64,000 nt of DNA from Batillaria attramentaria (GCA_018292915.2 JACVVK020000334.1:62001-126000); one strand, 5' to 3'. Shown: positions 22,079-34,944, counted from the stretch's first letter. The notes: generated by a model not told the origin, from the letters alone. A program made the numbers and translations.

Positions 22079-23873
22079 GGAGGCGACTTGTGGAGCGGGC
22101 GATTCACGTGTGAATGGAGCCGTCCTCATCCAAAACACGTCGCTAGTCACGCAGTCGGCGCTCTGTCACAATAGTGACACGGAATCCAATACGTCCATTT
22201 CTCTACCTGCTTTCAACATGTTGACAGTTTCCACTCACTCCCCGACAAGGGCGATATGAGTTTGTAATGACTGCTGTCTGTGTGTACAGAATGAACAGAA
22301 GAAAAAGGAGGCCCAATAGCGTGTGGATCGAGAAATGTTGAAATGTTTGGACAAGTCATAAAAGACAAGGGCTCCGCCTGAGGGAAAGTTACAACATTAA
22401 TGCAGGCTGACGAAAAGGACTTGTCTGATGTAACGTTTAATATCTCCATGGTTTAATGTTCCATAGTTTGACTGTGTTGTTGTTGTTGTTGTTGATGATG
22501 TTGTTTCTTTCTTTGTGTGTTTGTTTGTTTTTTGTTTTTTGCCAGAGTTCAAACGTTTTTTTTCGGGGGGGAAAAGGAGAAAGGTGACACGAACACAAAT
22601 ATTAATTCTGACAGGTAATTAACGAACAACATATGTCCACCTGTCACCATGGTTGAAAACAACTTGAGTATGTTTGTTTGTTTGTTTGTTTGTTTGTTTA
22701 AATCTCATCCATACGTTATATGTGAAAGAAAAACATTGAAAAGGCTTTGAGTCTTTTGTCCGAAAGTAAAGATTGTTGGTAGTTTGAATACAAAACACTA
22801 TATCAGTCAATATGTTTTTCCATATGAAGAAATCCAGCACATCCGTGTTATACAGAAATATTTCAAAGGTTCTCAAATAAATTTCCAGAGATTCACACTT
22901 TCAATGCATTATCAATGTTTCTGACAGAGGAAATCGCATGAGTCTACAATGAACACAACTCATGAAATCATAACAAAGAAAGAAAAACAAAACAAAAACG
23001 CATGAGGACGTTAGAACAACCACCAGCAGACAGTCGCTCCTAAAGTGGTGTCAGTCACAATAACAGCTTTAGCATTACATAATGGTTCCTAAAAGATACA
23101 CATCTCCCAATCATGATACATAAACATTATTGCAAATAATTAATTTTGTGAAAGTGCTCTCATTCACTCGCCCAATGTACTGGTGGTTTTGCGTAGGAGA
23201 CAAATTCCTGAACGGTAAACATTTGTTGTCTCCCCCCGTCTGAGTGCGCACGCACCACACCATGGCTGGTAAGCGCCTTCTCTCGCTGCAGTATTTGGCA
23301 TACTACATGTTGTCTCTAATACAGTCATGCAAAGCTTTTCCCACCACCGCCATCCCGTAACTGTCTTCCTACGTTAAGGATGTGTACTTGTTTATGCCGG
23401 ATTGTGTATACAGTGACCTGCAGTAACAGCTATTGATGTGTATAATGAGATTCACGTACTGATCACGTCAGTCTCCCCGTATTTGCCACGATAACACACC
23501 CACGATAACACACCCACGATAACGCACCCAACTCGGAAATTCAGAAATTATACGCGGAATAGAAGCATAGGTAGCACCAGGTCTAACACAAGATACAACC
23601 ATTGACCTGTTCAAGTATAGATATCATAATGGTACTTACCTTGATGCAGGTGGAGGATTTACAAGCAGCTAGCACCAGGACTAACACAAGATACAACCAT
23701 TGACCTGTTCAAGTGATCTTAACTTCTACCCGGTTCGTTGTGTGCGTGCAGTAAAATGGCTGACGGCTTCGTTCAGGGAGTTGAATAATTACACCCTAGA
23801 TAGATCGATCAGTGACGTCAGCTTTGCTTGGTTCACGCTGAACTCGTTGTCCCTAATTCCTGTCAAAGATCGG

Positions 23874-23910
<37 letters not shown>

Positions 23911-24301
23911 CACCACCACCACCACCACCACCACGGCATCCACCACCACCGCCGCCAACAACAACAACAACAAGCATCAGAAAGGAGTATAACTCTGGTT
24001 GTGTCAACGGGTCCACAGCTGCCATATTACTACGACCGATGTGCGAGATTAAACATACATTTTCCTTTTGTCTGAGTCATGAATCATGCATAACTGTTGA
24101 CAGCGTAATAAACACGGTCCCAACCTTTACCGGGCTGCCTGGGTTCTGGACGAACCAGAAGGGTGTTTAACTTCAAATATCTATCTCATAAAGTACTGAG
24201 AACTTTTCAGTGAAATTTTAGGAGTTCTCCAGGCCCCAAAAAGCTACCTTATGTCAAAATTGTATAAGTATTTAAAAAGTAAACGAGTAAACAATCCATT
24301 A

Positions 24302-24425
24302 ATCTTGACCAAACACAAAATACGATGTGGGTCCACCAGGACCCATACTATTCAAAGAGCGATTCAGTGTAGATACAGGTCTATCCGGATGTGGGTCCGC
24401 CATGACCCATACATTTTGTGAAGGG
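24302..24425 (+). repeat. TGGGTC/GACCCA hairpin repeat, duplication copy 2
   Basis: Counterpart of 14390-14512 by segmental duplication. Confidence 0.6.
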
Positions 24426-24561
24426 TAAAGATCTAGAGCATTGATTCTTATTGATTCCTTTAGTGTTTGTTGGTTTGTTTGGGTTTGCTGTTGTTGTTGT
24501 TGTTTGTTAAGGGTGTCAAGAGTACTGACAAATCATGGTGTGAGAAAGTGTTCACAACACA

Positions 24562-24893
24562 CACTATACGAGATGGTCTGTAAATGAAGGCCGGCCGTAT
24601 ACACATGCGTGACACAGGTCAATGTTTTGTCACATCACAACACACACTATACGAGATGGTCTGTAAATGAAGGCCGGCCGTATACACATGAGTGACACAG
24701 GTCAATGTTTTGTCACATCACAACACACACTATACGAGATGGTCTGTAAATGAAGGCCGGCCGTATACACATGAGTGACACAGGTCAATGTTTTGTCACA
24801 TCACAACACACACTATACGAGATGGTCTGTAAATGAAGGCCGGCCGTATACACATGAGTGACACAGGTCAATGTTTTGTCACATCAAGTGTAT
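24562..24893. repeat. 83-bp tandem repeat, four units (copy 2)
   Basis: Same unit and same copy number as 14646-14977. Confidence 0.95.
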
Positions 24894-25660
24894 TTCGAGC
24901 ACGTTTGGCACAGATTGCCGGGACCGCTCTCATCAGCGAACCAACCCGTATATCATTTCTACAAATGAGATTCATTTTATTGTAAGGTGCCTTAGGGAAA
25001 ATCGTTACACGCCGGACAAAAGCACCAACATATTTCTGGTGATCCTTTACCACATTTTATTGTAATTTATCCGTGACCCCCAGAGATTTAAGCTCCGGGT
25101 CCACGTCACGGGACATTTTGTGCGTCTGCACCACGCGTTACTGACATACCACTACATACGTCTTTATACACGTGGATACAAGAGAGTCAAATTACAGAGG
25201 TCAGAATCATGCTAAACAACAATGTCACGTGACTGGGGGGAGAACTTGCTGTACAGACAAACAGTGGATGGGCCGTCACCGGAAGCAGTGGACGTTACCA
25301 TGGGAACAATGCCAGACGAGATACTGGACAAATCCACAGATCGGGAGAAAATAATGTGGCAATGAAAATATAGGGAAGCACATATCAAGTGTACGCGATA
25401 CACATCTCATTCCTAACGGGACGGGCCCTGGAATGGAGAACAGTCACACACCATGCCTACAGGAACCAGAAACAGAAAATGGGTAGTACCCATGGTTACA
25501 ACGATTTCAGCAGAGACGTCTCAGACAACTCCGATACAGTTAAGTTCTAACATGTGTAGTGCCGTACTGTGGAGACGCCCCCCCCCCCTCCCCCGCCCCA
25601 TTGCCCCCCCCCCCAACCCCTTCGGTACAAAGATATACAAGTAAGAAGAAGTGTGTTTTA

Positions 25661-26171
25661 CTTACAGCCATCAAACCTATACTATAACATATATCTTACA
25701 GCCATCAAACCTATACTATACCATATATCTTACAGCCATCAAACCTATACTATAACATATATCTTACAGCCATCAAACCTGTACTATAACATATATCTTA
25801 CAGCCATCAAACCTATACTATAACATATATCTTACAGCCATCAAACCTATACTATACCATATATCTTATTGCCATCAAACCTATACTATAACATATATCT
25901 TACAGCCATCAAACCTATACTATAACATATATCTTACAGCCATCAAACCTATACTATACCATATATCTTATTGCCATCAAACCTATACTATACCATATAT
26001 CTTACAGCCATCAAACCTATACTATAACATATATCTTACAGCCATCAAACCTATACTATAACATATATCTTACAGCCATCAAACCTATACTATAACATAT
26101 ATCTTACAGCCATCAAACCTATACTATACCATATATCTTATTGCCATCAAACCTAAACTATAACATATATC
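25661..26171. repeat. 34-bp minisatellite, 15 units, expanded only in copy 2
   Basis: The unit begins cttacagccatcaaacctat. Variants alternate 'ataacat' with 'ataccat' and 'cttacag' with 'cttattg' in a pattern that suggests higher-order unit duplication. Copy 1 has a single unit at 15737-15770, so the expansion followed the segmental duplication. Confidence 0.95.
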
Positions 26172-26185
26172 TCTAACTTATCAGT

Positions 26186-26360
26186 AAAGCCGGGATAGTT
26201 GAGCGGTGTTAATATTGCATGGGACGTAAAGTTGTGAGTTCCAATCCTAGCTGAGGGCCCAATATTTGTGCTGGCATTTCCGTCGTTGCCCCGATTTTAA
26301 TATCACCGGGATGTGGTGAAAAAGGACGTTAAACGTCTGAACACCCACCCACCCTCTAAC
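26186..26360 (+). repeat. SINE family A copy (duplicate of 15782)
   Basis: Same head and tail as 15782-15957, with scattered substitutions. Confidence 0.75.
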
Positions 26361-26849
26361 GTTTCCACAGACGCGGTTCGTATGAAGAGTGCAGCTATAA
26401 CTGAGACTTGTCGCTCTTGTGGTTACCGAACACACTCTTAAAACTACACGTATGTCCATTACCTTGAAAACGTCTTTGATTGCGCCGCTGTGCGTGCATA
26501 TAATTTCTAATCCGACACAGCCCTTCAGTGTTCTGTCTTTATCACGCCAGGTGGCCGATCTGTGGACAGTGTGTATAATGACGATAAAAGCCATGGTACG
26601 CTGACGTCTCTCTCTCTCTCTCTGTCTCTCTCAGTGGCCTGGATAGGATCATTCGATATGGACGGCTGCCAAACCAGATCGATATTAGGATCCGAAATAA
26701 CATTTCCCGGGAGGAATTATTCCGTTGGCAATAATCCCCAATCAATGTCGTAAGCTTATGATTTCGTGCAGCGGCGGTTTGTGTGCAGGGTGTTTGTGAA
26801 TTGTTTGTGTCGATATGGCACTCGCAAAAACCGCGTATTGCATGGAATT

Positions 26850-26884
<35 letters not shown>

Positions 26885-27475
26885 CTTTGGAAAGAAGTCA
26901 CGGTGTGCATCGCTCTCCGTTCATCATGGATTTATGTGTGCTATGCTGAAGTGACTTGGACAAATTTTGGTGTACTAACTGTTCTCGGTACCTGCTTTTC
27001 AGTGGTGTTACTCTCATGAAGGGACTTACAACAACGCGTGAGTAATTTGTGGATACATTTTGTAAGTGTTTGTGTATTCAAATGAAACTGAGACAACGCC
27101 ACCGCCACCGGCAACCAATCCGAGCGCGCGAGATGGCAATACCCTGGCTTGTGTTGATTCAGTGACGTAATAGACGCCAGAGTGTTGCCTGCCGGACGTA
27201 TGCCCACTGCCTGCCTTCCTCCCTGCGCGGGCCCAAGTCCCTGTATGACGTAAGACGGCGCAACACTATCCTCGCCTCCAGCAGAGAGAATCCACTTCGC
27301 TACGCTTCACCACCCCATCCAGTCTGTCAAGCGGGATAGTGAACATGCCACTATATTGCCCCACCCCTCGTACTCCCTCCCCATCCCCCACACTCAAAGT
27401 GTGCCCTGTTCCTGATTCATATATATGTGTACTAGGCGTACACACCTGCCCCAGCTGTCCTTCAGCCCTAGTACA

Positions 27476-28945
27476 ATGGCTCATAAAACTCACACTCCCA
27501 GAGTCACTGTCCAACAACCCGTGTCCAAAACCCCTCTCACCCACCGTGACCCCACTCTCAAGCACCATAAAGACTTTCGTCAATGTAAGTTCGCCTGCAC
27601 TGGTACCAGCGCCGTGAGAATTCTGAAAAGTTGGCGAAGCGCTCTGTACACGCGCTATGTACGTCTCCTGCGACACTGTACCCATGACCAGTACACAGTG
27701 ACATGGAGGGACTTGGATTTTGACGAACAACCCCTGACCCTTGATGAGTCGTACCTAGACTGCACCAAGCCAACCATCCCTACCAATCTGTTCAAAACTT
27801 TCTGTCAGATCCATGATGAATATGGGGACAAGCTGATCACCGTTACACTTTTCTTCAAGAAAAAACGGTGTCAGGGCGGCACGTGTGCGATCCAGGGCAA
27901 CCACAAAGTCGAGTGGGTAAAGACTGAATTTCATGCTTTGTCTCAACTCGTCAGGCAGATAGAGGAAGGCACGGACAGCCCAACAGATAATGTTCCCATT
28001 CCCCTTGAACTCTGCGACACCGCCCAAGCTCTCACCCCTACTGTGTCTCTACCCACCACCCCTCCCCGCTCATCCTGTGGATCCCTCTTAGATGTGTCCA
28101 TTGCCGACACCCCGGTCACACCCACCCGTTCCTTTGCCGGATTAGTGTCAGATGACACAGTCTTGTCCCTCGTGGTGCAGCCAGCAGAGGGCGCATCTGA
28201 AGAGGAGATAATCCACTCCACCCCATCAACGCCCCGCCCCCTCCAGCCATCGTCACTCACAGCCACGGTGAATGCGGCAGGTGTAAACACACAAACGGTC
28301 AGTCTAACTGGCCACACCCTGTCCAAGGCTCTTACTGCTTCGCCTTCCGACACTGTCACAAAAGAAGGACACAGTCCGTTACTTGCCACGCCCTCTAGTC
28401 AAGAGGAGATCATCAACGGCGGTGTCCCACCCTCCAAGTCTTCACCCTGCGTACCGCTAAACGTTACAAGTAACAGATCTGTTCAGCCTGATCCTAAGGA
28501 CGCGCCAAGGTCAACAACCTGTACCCGTGAGGATGGGGACAGTGCCACTCCGGACACTAAAGTAACCAAGAAGCCTGGCGTCCCTTCTCTCCAACAGCAG
28601 GCACTGTCAACTCTTTCAGCCAGAGACCTATACATCTACACCTCTGTGCAAACCTACCTTAAAAGTGCTCATATGCCCACTAAGTCTCTCCGACATGAAA
28701 TGAACACTGCCAAGAAAGAACTGTCAGCAGCCTTGCACAGGATAGACCAGTTGGACAGCCGAATACGAGATGAAGCTGTCAAAACGGCAAACACTGTGAA
28801 AATATCTGAGCAGCGTATGAACGACCGACTAACAGGCCTCCAGGACAAACTGAACGGACTGGTGAAAGAGCACCATGCTCTTCAAGATAAAGTTGATCGT
28901 CTGTCGTCTGCACGAGAAAGCCAGGGGCATACATCCGTGACTTGA
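27476..28945 (+). CDS. LINE ORF1-like protein, N-terminal part with C-terminal coiled coil
   Basis: This is a 489-residue open frame from an ATG in good context (gtacaATGg). The open frame extends 17 codons further upstream, but this Met is preferred. I recognise no named domain in the N-terminal half. The middle is T/S/P-rich. The last 80 or so residues are a heptad-like charged coiled coil ('KKELSAALHRIDQLDSRI' and following). The frame stops at 28945, while coiled-coil-like sequence resumes in another frame ('IRDLKQQLQQH'). The esterase-bearing frame follows at 28977. Together they look like one ORF1 of a jockey/CR1-superfamily LINE broken by frameshifts. In such elements ORF1 binds RNA. 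A host gene cannot be fully excluded. Confidence 0.6.
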   Translation: MAHKTHTPRVTVQQPVSKTPLTHRDPTLKHHKDFRQCKFACTGTSAVRILKSWRSALYTRYVRLLRHCTHDQYTVTWRDLDFDEQPLTLDESYLDCTKPTIPTNLFKTFCQIHDEYGDKLITVTLFFKKKRCQGGTCAIQGNHKVEWVKTEFHALSQLVRQIEEGTDSPTDNVPIPLELCDTAQALTPTVSLPTTPPRSSCGSLLDVSIADTPVTPTRSFAGLVSDDTVLSLVVQPAEGASEEEIIHSTPSTPRPLQPSSLTATVNAAGVNTQTVSLTGHTLSKALTASPSDTVTKEGHSPLLATPSSQEEIINGGVPPSKSSPCVPLNVTSNRSVQPDPKDAPRSTTCTREDGDSATPDTKVTKKPGVPSLQQQALSTLSARDLYIYTSVQTYLKSAHMPTKSLRHEMNTAKKELSAALHRIDQLDSRIRDEAVKTANTVKISEQRMNDRLTGLQDKLNGLVKEHHALQDKVDRLSSARESQGHTSVT

Positions 28946-28976
28946 AACAGCAGCTACAACAGCATACCCCTCAAAA

Positions 28977-29765
28977 ATGCCCGGCCGATCAACTCAAAAG
29001 CCCCATGTCGCCAGCAGCATCCAGCAAACTGTGGTCCAGCAAGAGCCAGTGCCTGCCAGTGGTCAGCCTATCCCGGTGCTGATTACCGGTTCTGGGCCCC
29101 CCTCCGACGATAGCCAGACCCACAGTAAACCCAGTCAGGACACCACCGCGATCATCGGCCGAGGGATTACCTCCCCTAGCAGCGACGGCGCAGTGATCCG
29201 CCATGCGCACCGTACAACTGCCGCACAGCCTACACGCTCCAGCCACGGCGGCGAGATCAAAAGCCAGGACGGTAGACGGGAAGGCACACGACACAGCCCA
29301 GCGGAAGTTATTGCGCAACAGACTATACTCCCCACCACCACAACACTTCTTGTCGGAGACTCCATCATACGGCACATCAAAGGAGGCAAGATGCAAGCCG
29401 GCCCACAGGACAGTGTACAAGTGGTCTCTGTATCTGGCCTCACCGCGGCTCAACTAGTGGACTGGCTGTTCATTCAGCCGGAAACTCCAAGCGTGTAGAT
29501 ACTCACTTTCCACGCTGGAGTTAACGACTGTAAAACAGGGCGTGAGGTGTCAACAAAGACATGGCAGCAAGCGGTAATTCAGTGCAAACGTGTCTTCCCA
29601 AACGCCAAGCTACAAGCATCCGGTATCATCCCCGCCCTGGGCCGGCATACAATGAACACTCATATTTCTGCGTCAAATGCCAGCCTCCAACATGTATGCA
29701 GAAAAATGGGTGTTAGTGGAAAAGGTGAGGTCGGTTACCGTGCACTCCCCCGGCGACTCTATTAG
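28977..29765 (+). pseudogene. SGNH/GDSL esterase domain of a LINE ORF1, with in-frame stop
   Basis: The frame opens with a low-complexity linker. It then shows SGNH-hydrolase blocks: 'LLVGDSIIRHIKG' (block I, GDS) near 29347-29385, a 'SGLTAAQLVDWL' block near 29432-29467, and after an in-frame TAG (29496-29498) the block III motif 'HAGVND' near 29508-29525. The frame ends at 29765, where the sequence joins another dispersed repeat, so the final catalytic Asp-x-x-His block is missing. Esterase-bearing ORF1 proteins are known in CR1/L2-type LINEs. The stop and the loss of the C-terminus make this copy inactive. Confidence 0.7.
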
Positions 29766-30068
29766 ACCAGTTTAAAAATGAACCTTGGGGTGTGCTGAGC
29801 ACATTAGATCATTGTTCCCAAATATCGGCAGGGTTGCACCAAGAGTTACAGCCCTTTAAGTGAGGGTACTGTCCGCGCTCACTGACCACACGCACCATAA
29901 TGCATTGACAAGCAGTGATTTCAATCACTCAAAAGTTTCTTTTATATTTCACAAAATAGATAAGACCATGTATGACTATGTTTATAAACGTCTCTTGTCT
30001 TCAATAAAACAAACAAAAACAAAATACAGCCGGATACTGCTTCACAGTGTTGGTTGACGTAAGCCAAG
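29750..30068 (+). repeat. Dispersed repeat with A-rich tail, direct copy
   Basis: Matches 17700-18045 in inverted orientation, from gcgactctattagacc to 'tacagccggatactgcttca'. It contains an AATAAA-like signal (about 30004) followed by A-rich sequence, consistent with the 3' end of a retroposed unit. Confidence 0.6.
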
Positions 30069-30540
30069 TATTCCACCAGTGGGGAAAGTCTTGAATGGAG
30101 GGAGACAACGCAGTGTTATTTGTCACGTTACTACTATTTTCGGGACTGTTTGCAAGGTGTTTGCTCTGTAGGAGTTCACTGTGATTTTCATCACGAACAT
30201 TTGATATTGTGTATGCGTGTCATACTGATGCACTTTCGTTCGCTTTTTACTTGGTGACTGGCGCAGTGGTGACCTAGTTTCTTCGGTATCAGTTGATTAA
30301 GAAAGGTGACTGCTGCATGCTCCTCGCGTAGCCTATTTCTTCGACTGACTCTTTTTATACACATATAGATATTTTTCTCTTAGTTATTGGTTTTGCTATA
30401 GTTGCATTTATTCATCTTACTTTGAAATAGTAGTTCGTCTTTGTGTATTCTCATCATTACCTAATTTTGTCTTTTGGTTTTTCAGCTGTTGGTTATACTT
30501 TTAGTTATACATTCTGTCATATTCTAACACCTGTCAGTAT
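30069..30540. other. Unassigned stretch upstream of LINE ORF2
   Basis: T-rich sequence with no coding signal. It may be the 5' UTR or inter-ORF spacer of the following LINE. Confidence 0.4.
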
Positions 30541-30547
30541 ATATACA

Positions 30548-32213
30548 ATGTCTTCTTCAGGTCTTACTACCAATCATATACACATTGGTCATTTGAACAT
30601 TTATCATTTACTCAATAAGATTCCTGATCTGTGTATGCTCTTGACTTAGCCCAGTCCTTTCCACATATTCGGTGTCACAGAATCACGACTAAACAATCGC
30701 ATTGATGATGATTCTGTTTCCATTCAAGATTTTTCTCTCATTCGCCGCGATGCTGAACAGCCCGGCCATACCGGCATTACTGTCTACATTCATAACTCCA
30801 TCAGTCATGTCACTCGAAGGCGCAAAGACCTCGAGTCCACTTATGTGGAAAGTGTCTGGGTTGAGGTAAAGGCAAAGCAAACGACCAACAAAACAAGAGT
30901 GATAGGTACGAGCGTTCCCAAAGTAGGAATAAGCGACCACTACCCCGTGTGTTGTAGCTGGGCCTTGAAAACCGATAAATATTTCAAAAAAACATAGCCA
31001 TACATCAATAAAATACAGATCGCTGAAACATTTTGATAAAGACGCATTTCTGTTTGACCTCAGTAAAATATCATTTACTACGGTTTACAACTACAACGAT
31101 CCCACGGAAGCTTTGTCAGAGTGGTACAGGTTATTCCTCAGTGTTCTTGACAGGCACGCCCCCTTTCGTGAAAAACGAGTGAAGAATGTTTAGTTGCCAG
31201 CCTGGCTCAACAAAGATATTAAAGATGCTATGTCTCTCAGAGATGAGCTCAAAAGAAACAAAGATTTTGTCGCTTACCGTAAGCAAAGAAATCGCGTGAA
31301 ATATCTGGTGAGACAAGCGCAAAAGGCCCACTTCCATCGTCTTATGGACTTCAAAAAGGACATCATGTCTGTATGGCGCGCGCTAAACGCATTTACAAAA
31401 TCCAAGCAAAATCCACAGTGCACATCTATCACGGCTGATGACTTCAATAACCATTTTCTCTCAGCAGCCAGTTCACTGTTACAGAATCCAACCCATAGTC
31501 CCTGTATATCCGAAAAACTAGTTTCTTTCTGTGAAGACAAGCTGCCTCCCGGAGTATCGTTTGATATTCCCCTTTTAACGGTTCACGAGGTCGGTAAATC
31601 TATATCCTCAATGAAAAATAAACGATCGTCCGGCCATGACGGCATCAGTAGTACTGTCCTAAAGCTGGCCTTGCCCTACATTGTCGAGTCGGTGACGTTT
31701 ATTTACAACCTGTATATACAGCAAAGTATTTTCCCGTCTTTTCTTAAAAAAGCTAAAGTCGTGCCCCTTCCTAAAACCAAAAACCTAACAGACCCAAACA
31801 AGTTCAGACCCATTTCCCTTCTACCAACTCTGTCCAAACCAATTGAAAAACGCATTCACAAGCACTTGCAGAGCTTCCTAAACAAACACGAACTTATCCA
31901 CCCTCTTCAATCCGGTTTTCGCCCGCGGCACTCCTGCCACACGGTGCTTACGCATCTAGTTGACAGATGGCTTAATGCGATGAATAACTGTGAAATGACA
32001 GGTGCGGTCTTCTTGGACCTGACCAAAGCTTTTGACCTCGTGAACCACCGGCTACTACTCCAAAAACTTACCGCGTATCGTCTTAGTGCTCACAGCCTTG
32101 CTTTCTTTACTTCATATCTTGATAAACGAACCCAGTATGTTTATATCAATGGGAAAAGTTCTTCCGAGGGGGTGATACAGCACGGTGTTCCCCAAGGATC
32201 TATCCTTGGTCCA
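30548..32213 (+). pseudogene. Jockey/CR1-superfamily LINE ORF2, 5' part (endonuclease and RT N-terminal half)
   Basis: From the Met at 30548 the frame reads a typical endonuclease opening ('IHIGHLNIYHLLNKIPDL') and hits an in-frame stop near 30646. It continues with 'FGVTESRLNN', then the terminal 'ISDHYPV' endonuclease motif near 30925-30950, with part of the domain deleted. From 31194 an open stretch holds the RT: 'FRPISLLPTLSKPIEKRIHKHL', 'SGFRPRHSCHT', motif A 'AVFLDLTKAFDLVNH' and 'GVPQGSILGP'. The frame is interrupted at 32213 by an inserted solo LTR. The catalytic FADD lies beyond the insertion. The copy is dead. Confidence 0.85.
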
Positions 32214-33785
32214 TGTAACGTAAGGCGGTCTCACACTTTCACTCCGCTTTCACATCACAGACATTCAGAAAGGCACGCATGCAAACGTCATCCACTCCCT
32301 TTCATACACACAAGCAAATAGTTATTCTTTTGACTGAGACCTTTTATACACGAAAACAAACAGAAAATCACATGAATTAATAAGTAGATTTAAGGCTTAA
32401 CTACATTCACAGCTGAAAAAACAGAAGCCTCCAAATTCACCAGCACATCGGTTATTCAAAGGATATGTGCCTGGATATAAAATGTACTACAACGCGGACA
32501 AAACCACTAACTATACACAATTAGATGTGAAATGAATAAAGTGAAATAAACAAGATGACTCAACAAGCTTGGTCGAAACGATGCTGTAGACTGGGTGAAG
32601 ACTTGTTGATCTTGCGAAGAAATTATATACACTTGAGCCAGACGATTCCTCTGGGAATTCCGGGCGATTCAAATCTTTTCACCTTCTCCTGGAATGAGTG
32701 AAGAGAAACACTTCTTCTGGAAGTGACTTGAACAATGCTGGACCGCAGACACCTTCACAAAGGATACGCTGAGGATGGTGTACCCCATCAGACTCAGGGA
32801 TAGCTCCACCTTGACACGGCGCTCGACTGGATGGCTGCGCGTGATCTCAAGGGAGACAAACACACGTCGCTGGCTTCAAGCTCCACAACGACGGGGCAGA
32901 CAATAGAAGACAAACATGGTGTCGTGTACGCTGATCAGGCGGACATATTACAATGCGGTCAGCTCACCGGGTCTCCGGCGTCGTTCCTGTACAATATTAA
33001 CCCGTAATTACTACCACTATCTCGGATAGTATTTCTTCTCCATAAACTAACTTTGATCCTGAACAAAGTTCCATTTCAACAACAATAACATCTGACATCG
33101 ATCTCGAAAGTTCCAGTTATGAATTGATATCAGAAATTATCAACAAATTCACCTTCCAGTTACCAAATACCCATACAATATCATCGTCAAACAGTTCAAA
33201 CTTATATCCTCATCATCAACCTCAAACCATATTCTCACAACTGATTCCTCACAAGAATGAAGTACAAAACATCCTACCAAAAATTCTCTCAACTGAATAA
33301 CCATTTGAGAAGTCCAACATTCAGAACTAAATCAGATATACATCATAATAGCATCAAGTTATCCATAGGGTTATCAAACAATCCACTTGGTCTTGACACA
33401 GACAAACAATATTCAAAAATCAAACATACCTGTAGCGCTATGGCATACGGAACACAAAAGAAGCCGGGTGGGGAAAAAAGAGACCTGTTCCCTCCACCGG
33501 TCAATAGTACGACTGCGCACAATCTTTGTCGCAATTGCTCACTTCGTAAGCTGACAACAACTCACGTCTGCTTGTGTTACCACAGTCTCTAGTACAGAGT
33601 AAAACTCAAGCAACCGCTATAGCCGTGCATAAACATTTTCCCGCACGTGAAAACGTTAGGTAGACTGGGATACTCCAGTACAGTACTACCTGTCTAAAAC
33701 ACTAGTTAACACTACACATGAAAATACACCCTTGAAAACGGCAAACACACAACCAACGAAAACCCCATAAATGCGGTTTGTCACA
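32214..33785. mobile_element. Solo LTR (1572 bp) inserted in the LINE
   Basis: The insert begins TGTAACG and ends GTCACA (TG...CA ends with an imperfect 6-bp inverted repeat). It is flanked by an exact 5-bp target-site duplication GTCCA at 32209-32213 and 33786-33790. Removing the insert and one GTCCA restores the LINE frame across its 'LGPLLF' motif. There is no gag or pol reading frame inside and no second terminal copy, so it is a solo LTR or other LTR-type remnant. The parent family is not in this window; its ends and length differ from the LTR at 58051. Confidence 0.75.
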
Positions 33786-34896
33786 GTCCACTCCTTTTCT
33801 CTGTTTTTATAAATGACCTACCATTAAATATATCTAATCCGAAAGTAACATGTAGTCTTTTCGCGGATGATGGAACACTCGACATTTCAGCTTCCGATGT
33901 GCCATCCATAAATGCGTCACTACAACAGAGTCTTACTGAAGTTGCTCAATGGTGTAATAGCAACTGCATGATTCCTAATCCCTCAAAAACCAAATGTATG
34001 CTTGTCACGACGAGACAAAAACACCAGATGAATCTGCCTCCTCTTCAGTTATCCTTTAATTCCCATCGTGTTGAACAAGTTCAGGATCAGCGTGTGCTAG
34101 GTATTACAATTGGTGACCAGCTCAGCTGGCAGGCGCATGTCAACAAATTGTGTAAAACGCTATCAAAAAACCTATTTTTATTGTCCAAAATCTAATATTT
34201 TACAGATGAGGATACTAGAAAACTGTTCTATAGTGCCCACATACAGCCCCATCTTGACTATGCCTCCTCTGTTTGGGATGGCTGTAGTGAGGCTAACCTT
34301 AAAAAACTCAACTCTCTCCATAGAAGGGCCGTAAAATTAATTGCTGCAAACAGCATGCCTGCTAGTAGTACGGACGAAAAACTCACCAAACTTGAGATTT
34401 TGTCCCTTCATAAACATTTGCTATTTAACAAATTAGTCTTCATGCGTAAAATCACCCTCGCGGAAGCACCGACCTATCTCTCTCATTTATTCAAACAAAC
34501 ACACAGGCCATACGGAACTCTCAGGAATGACCTACTTGTGCCAAAGCCGCGTATAGATACGTGTATATTCAAGTCATCCCTGTCATACTCAGGCGCAACA
34601 CATTGGAATGCATTGCCAAAACATATAAAGTCAGCCCCTACCCTCGGAACCTTCAAGACCCGGCTACTGGCTTATCTTAAAAATACTTAAAATGTGTGCT
34701 TTGCCTCTGCTCCGAAAGCTGTTCATTTCTCTTTTTCATCCTTCTTTTATTTTTGTTATTATCATTATCACAGCAAAAACAACATCTCAGTGGATGACAC
34801 TATTTCTTTTACTAACTCTCGGATAATCTGTACTATGTTTGATTGTTTGTTTGCTTTTTGCCTTTTTATTCCATACCATCATTTTGATATTATTTG

Positions 34897-34944
<48 letters not shown>

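Larger units (their letters stand above)
20287..29124 (+). repeat. Segmental duplication, copy 2
   Basis: Direct near-identical copy of 8478-17585. It contains the fuller LINE ORF1 (27476-28945), an expanded 34-bp array (25661-26171), a longer poly-G tract at 22055-22077 and a collapsed hairpin instead of the 1.9-kb inverted-repeat segment. Confidence 0.9.
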
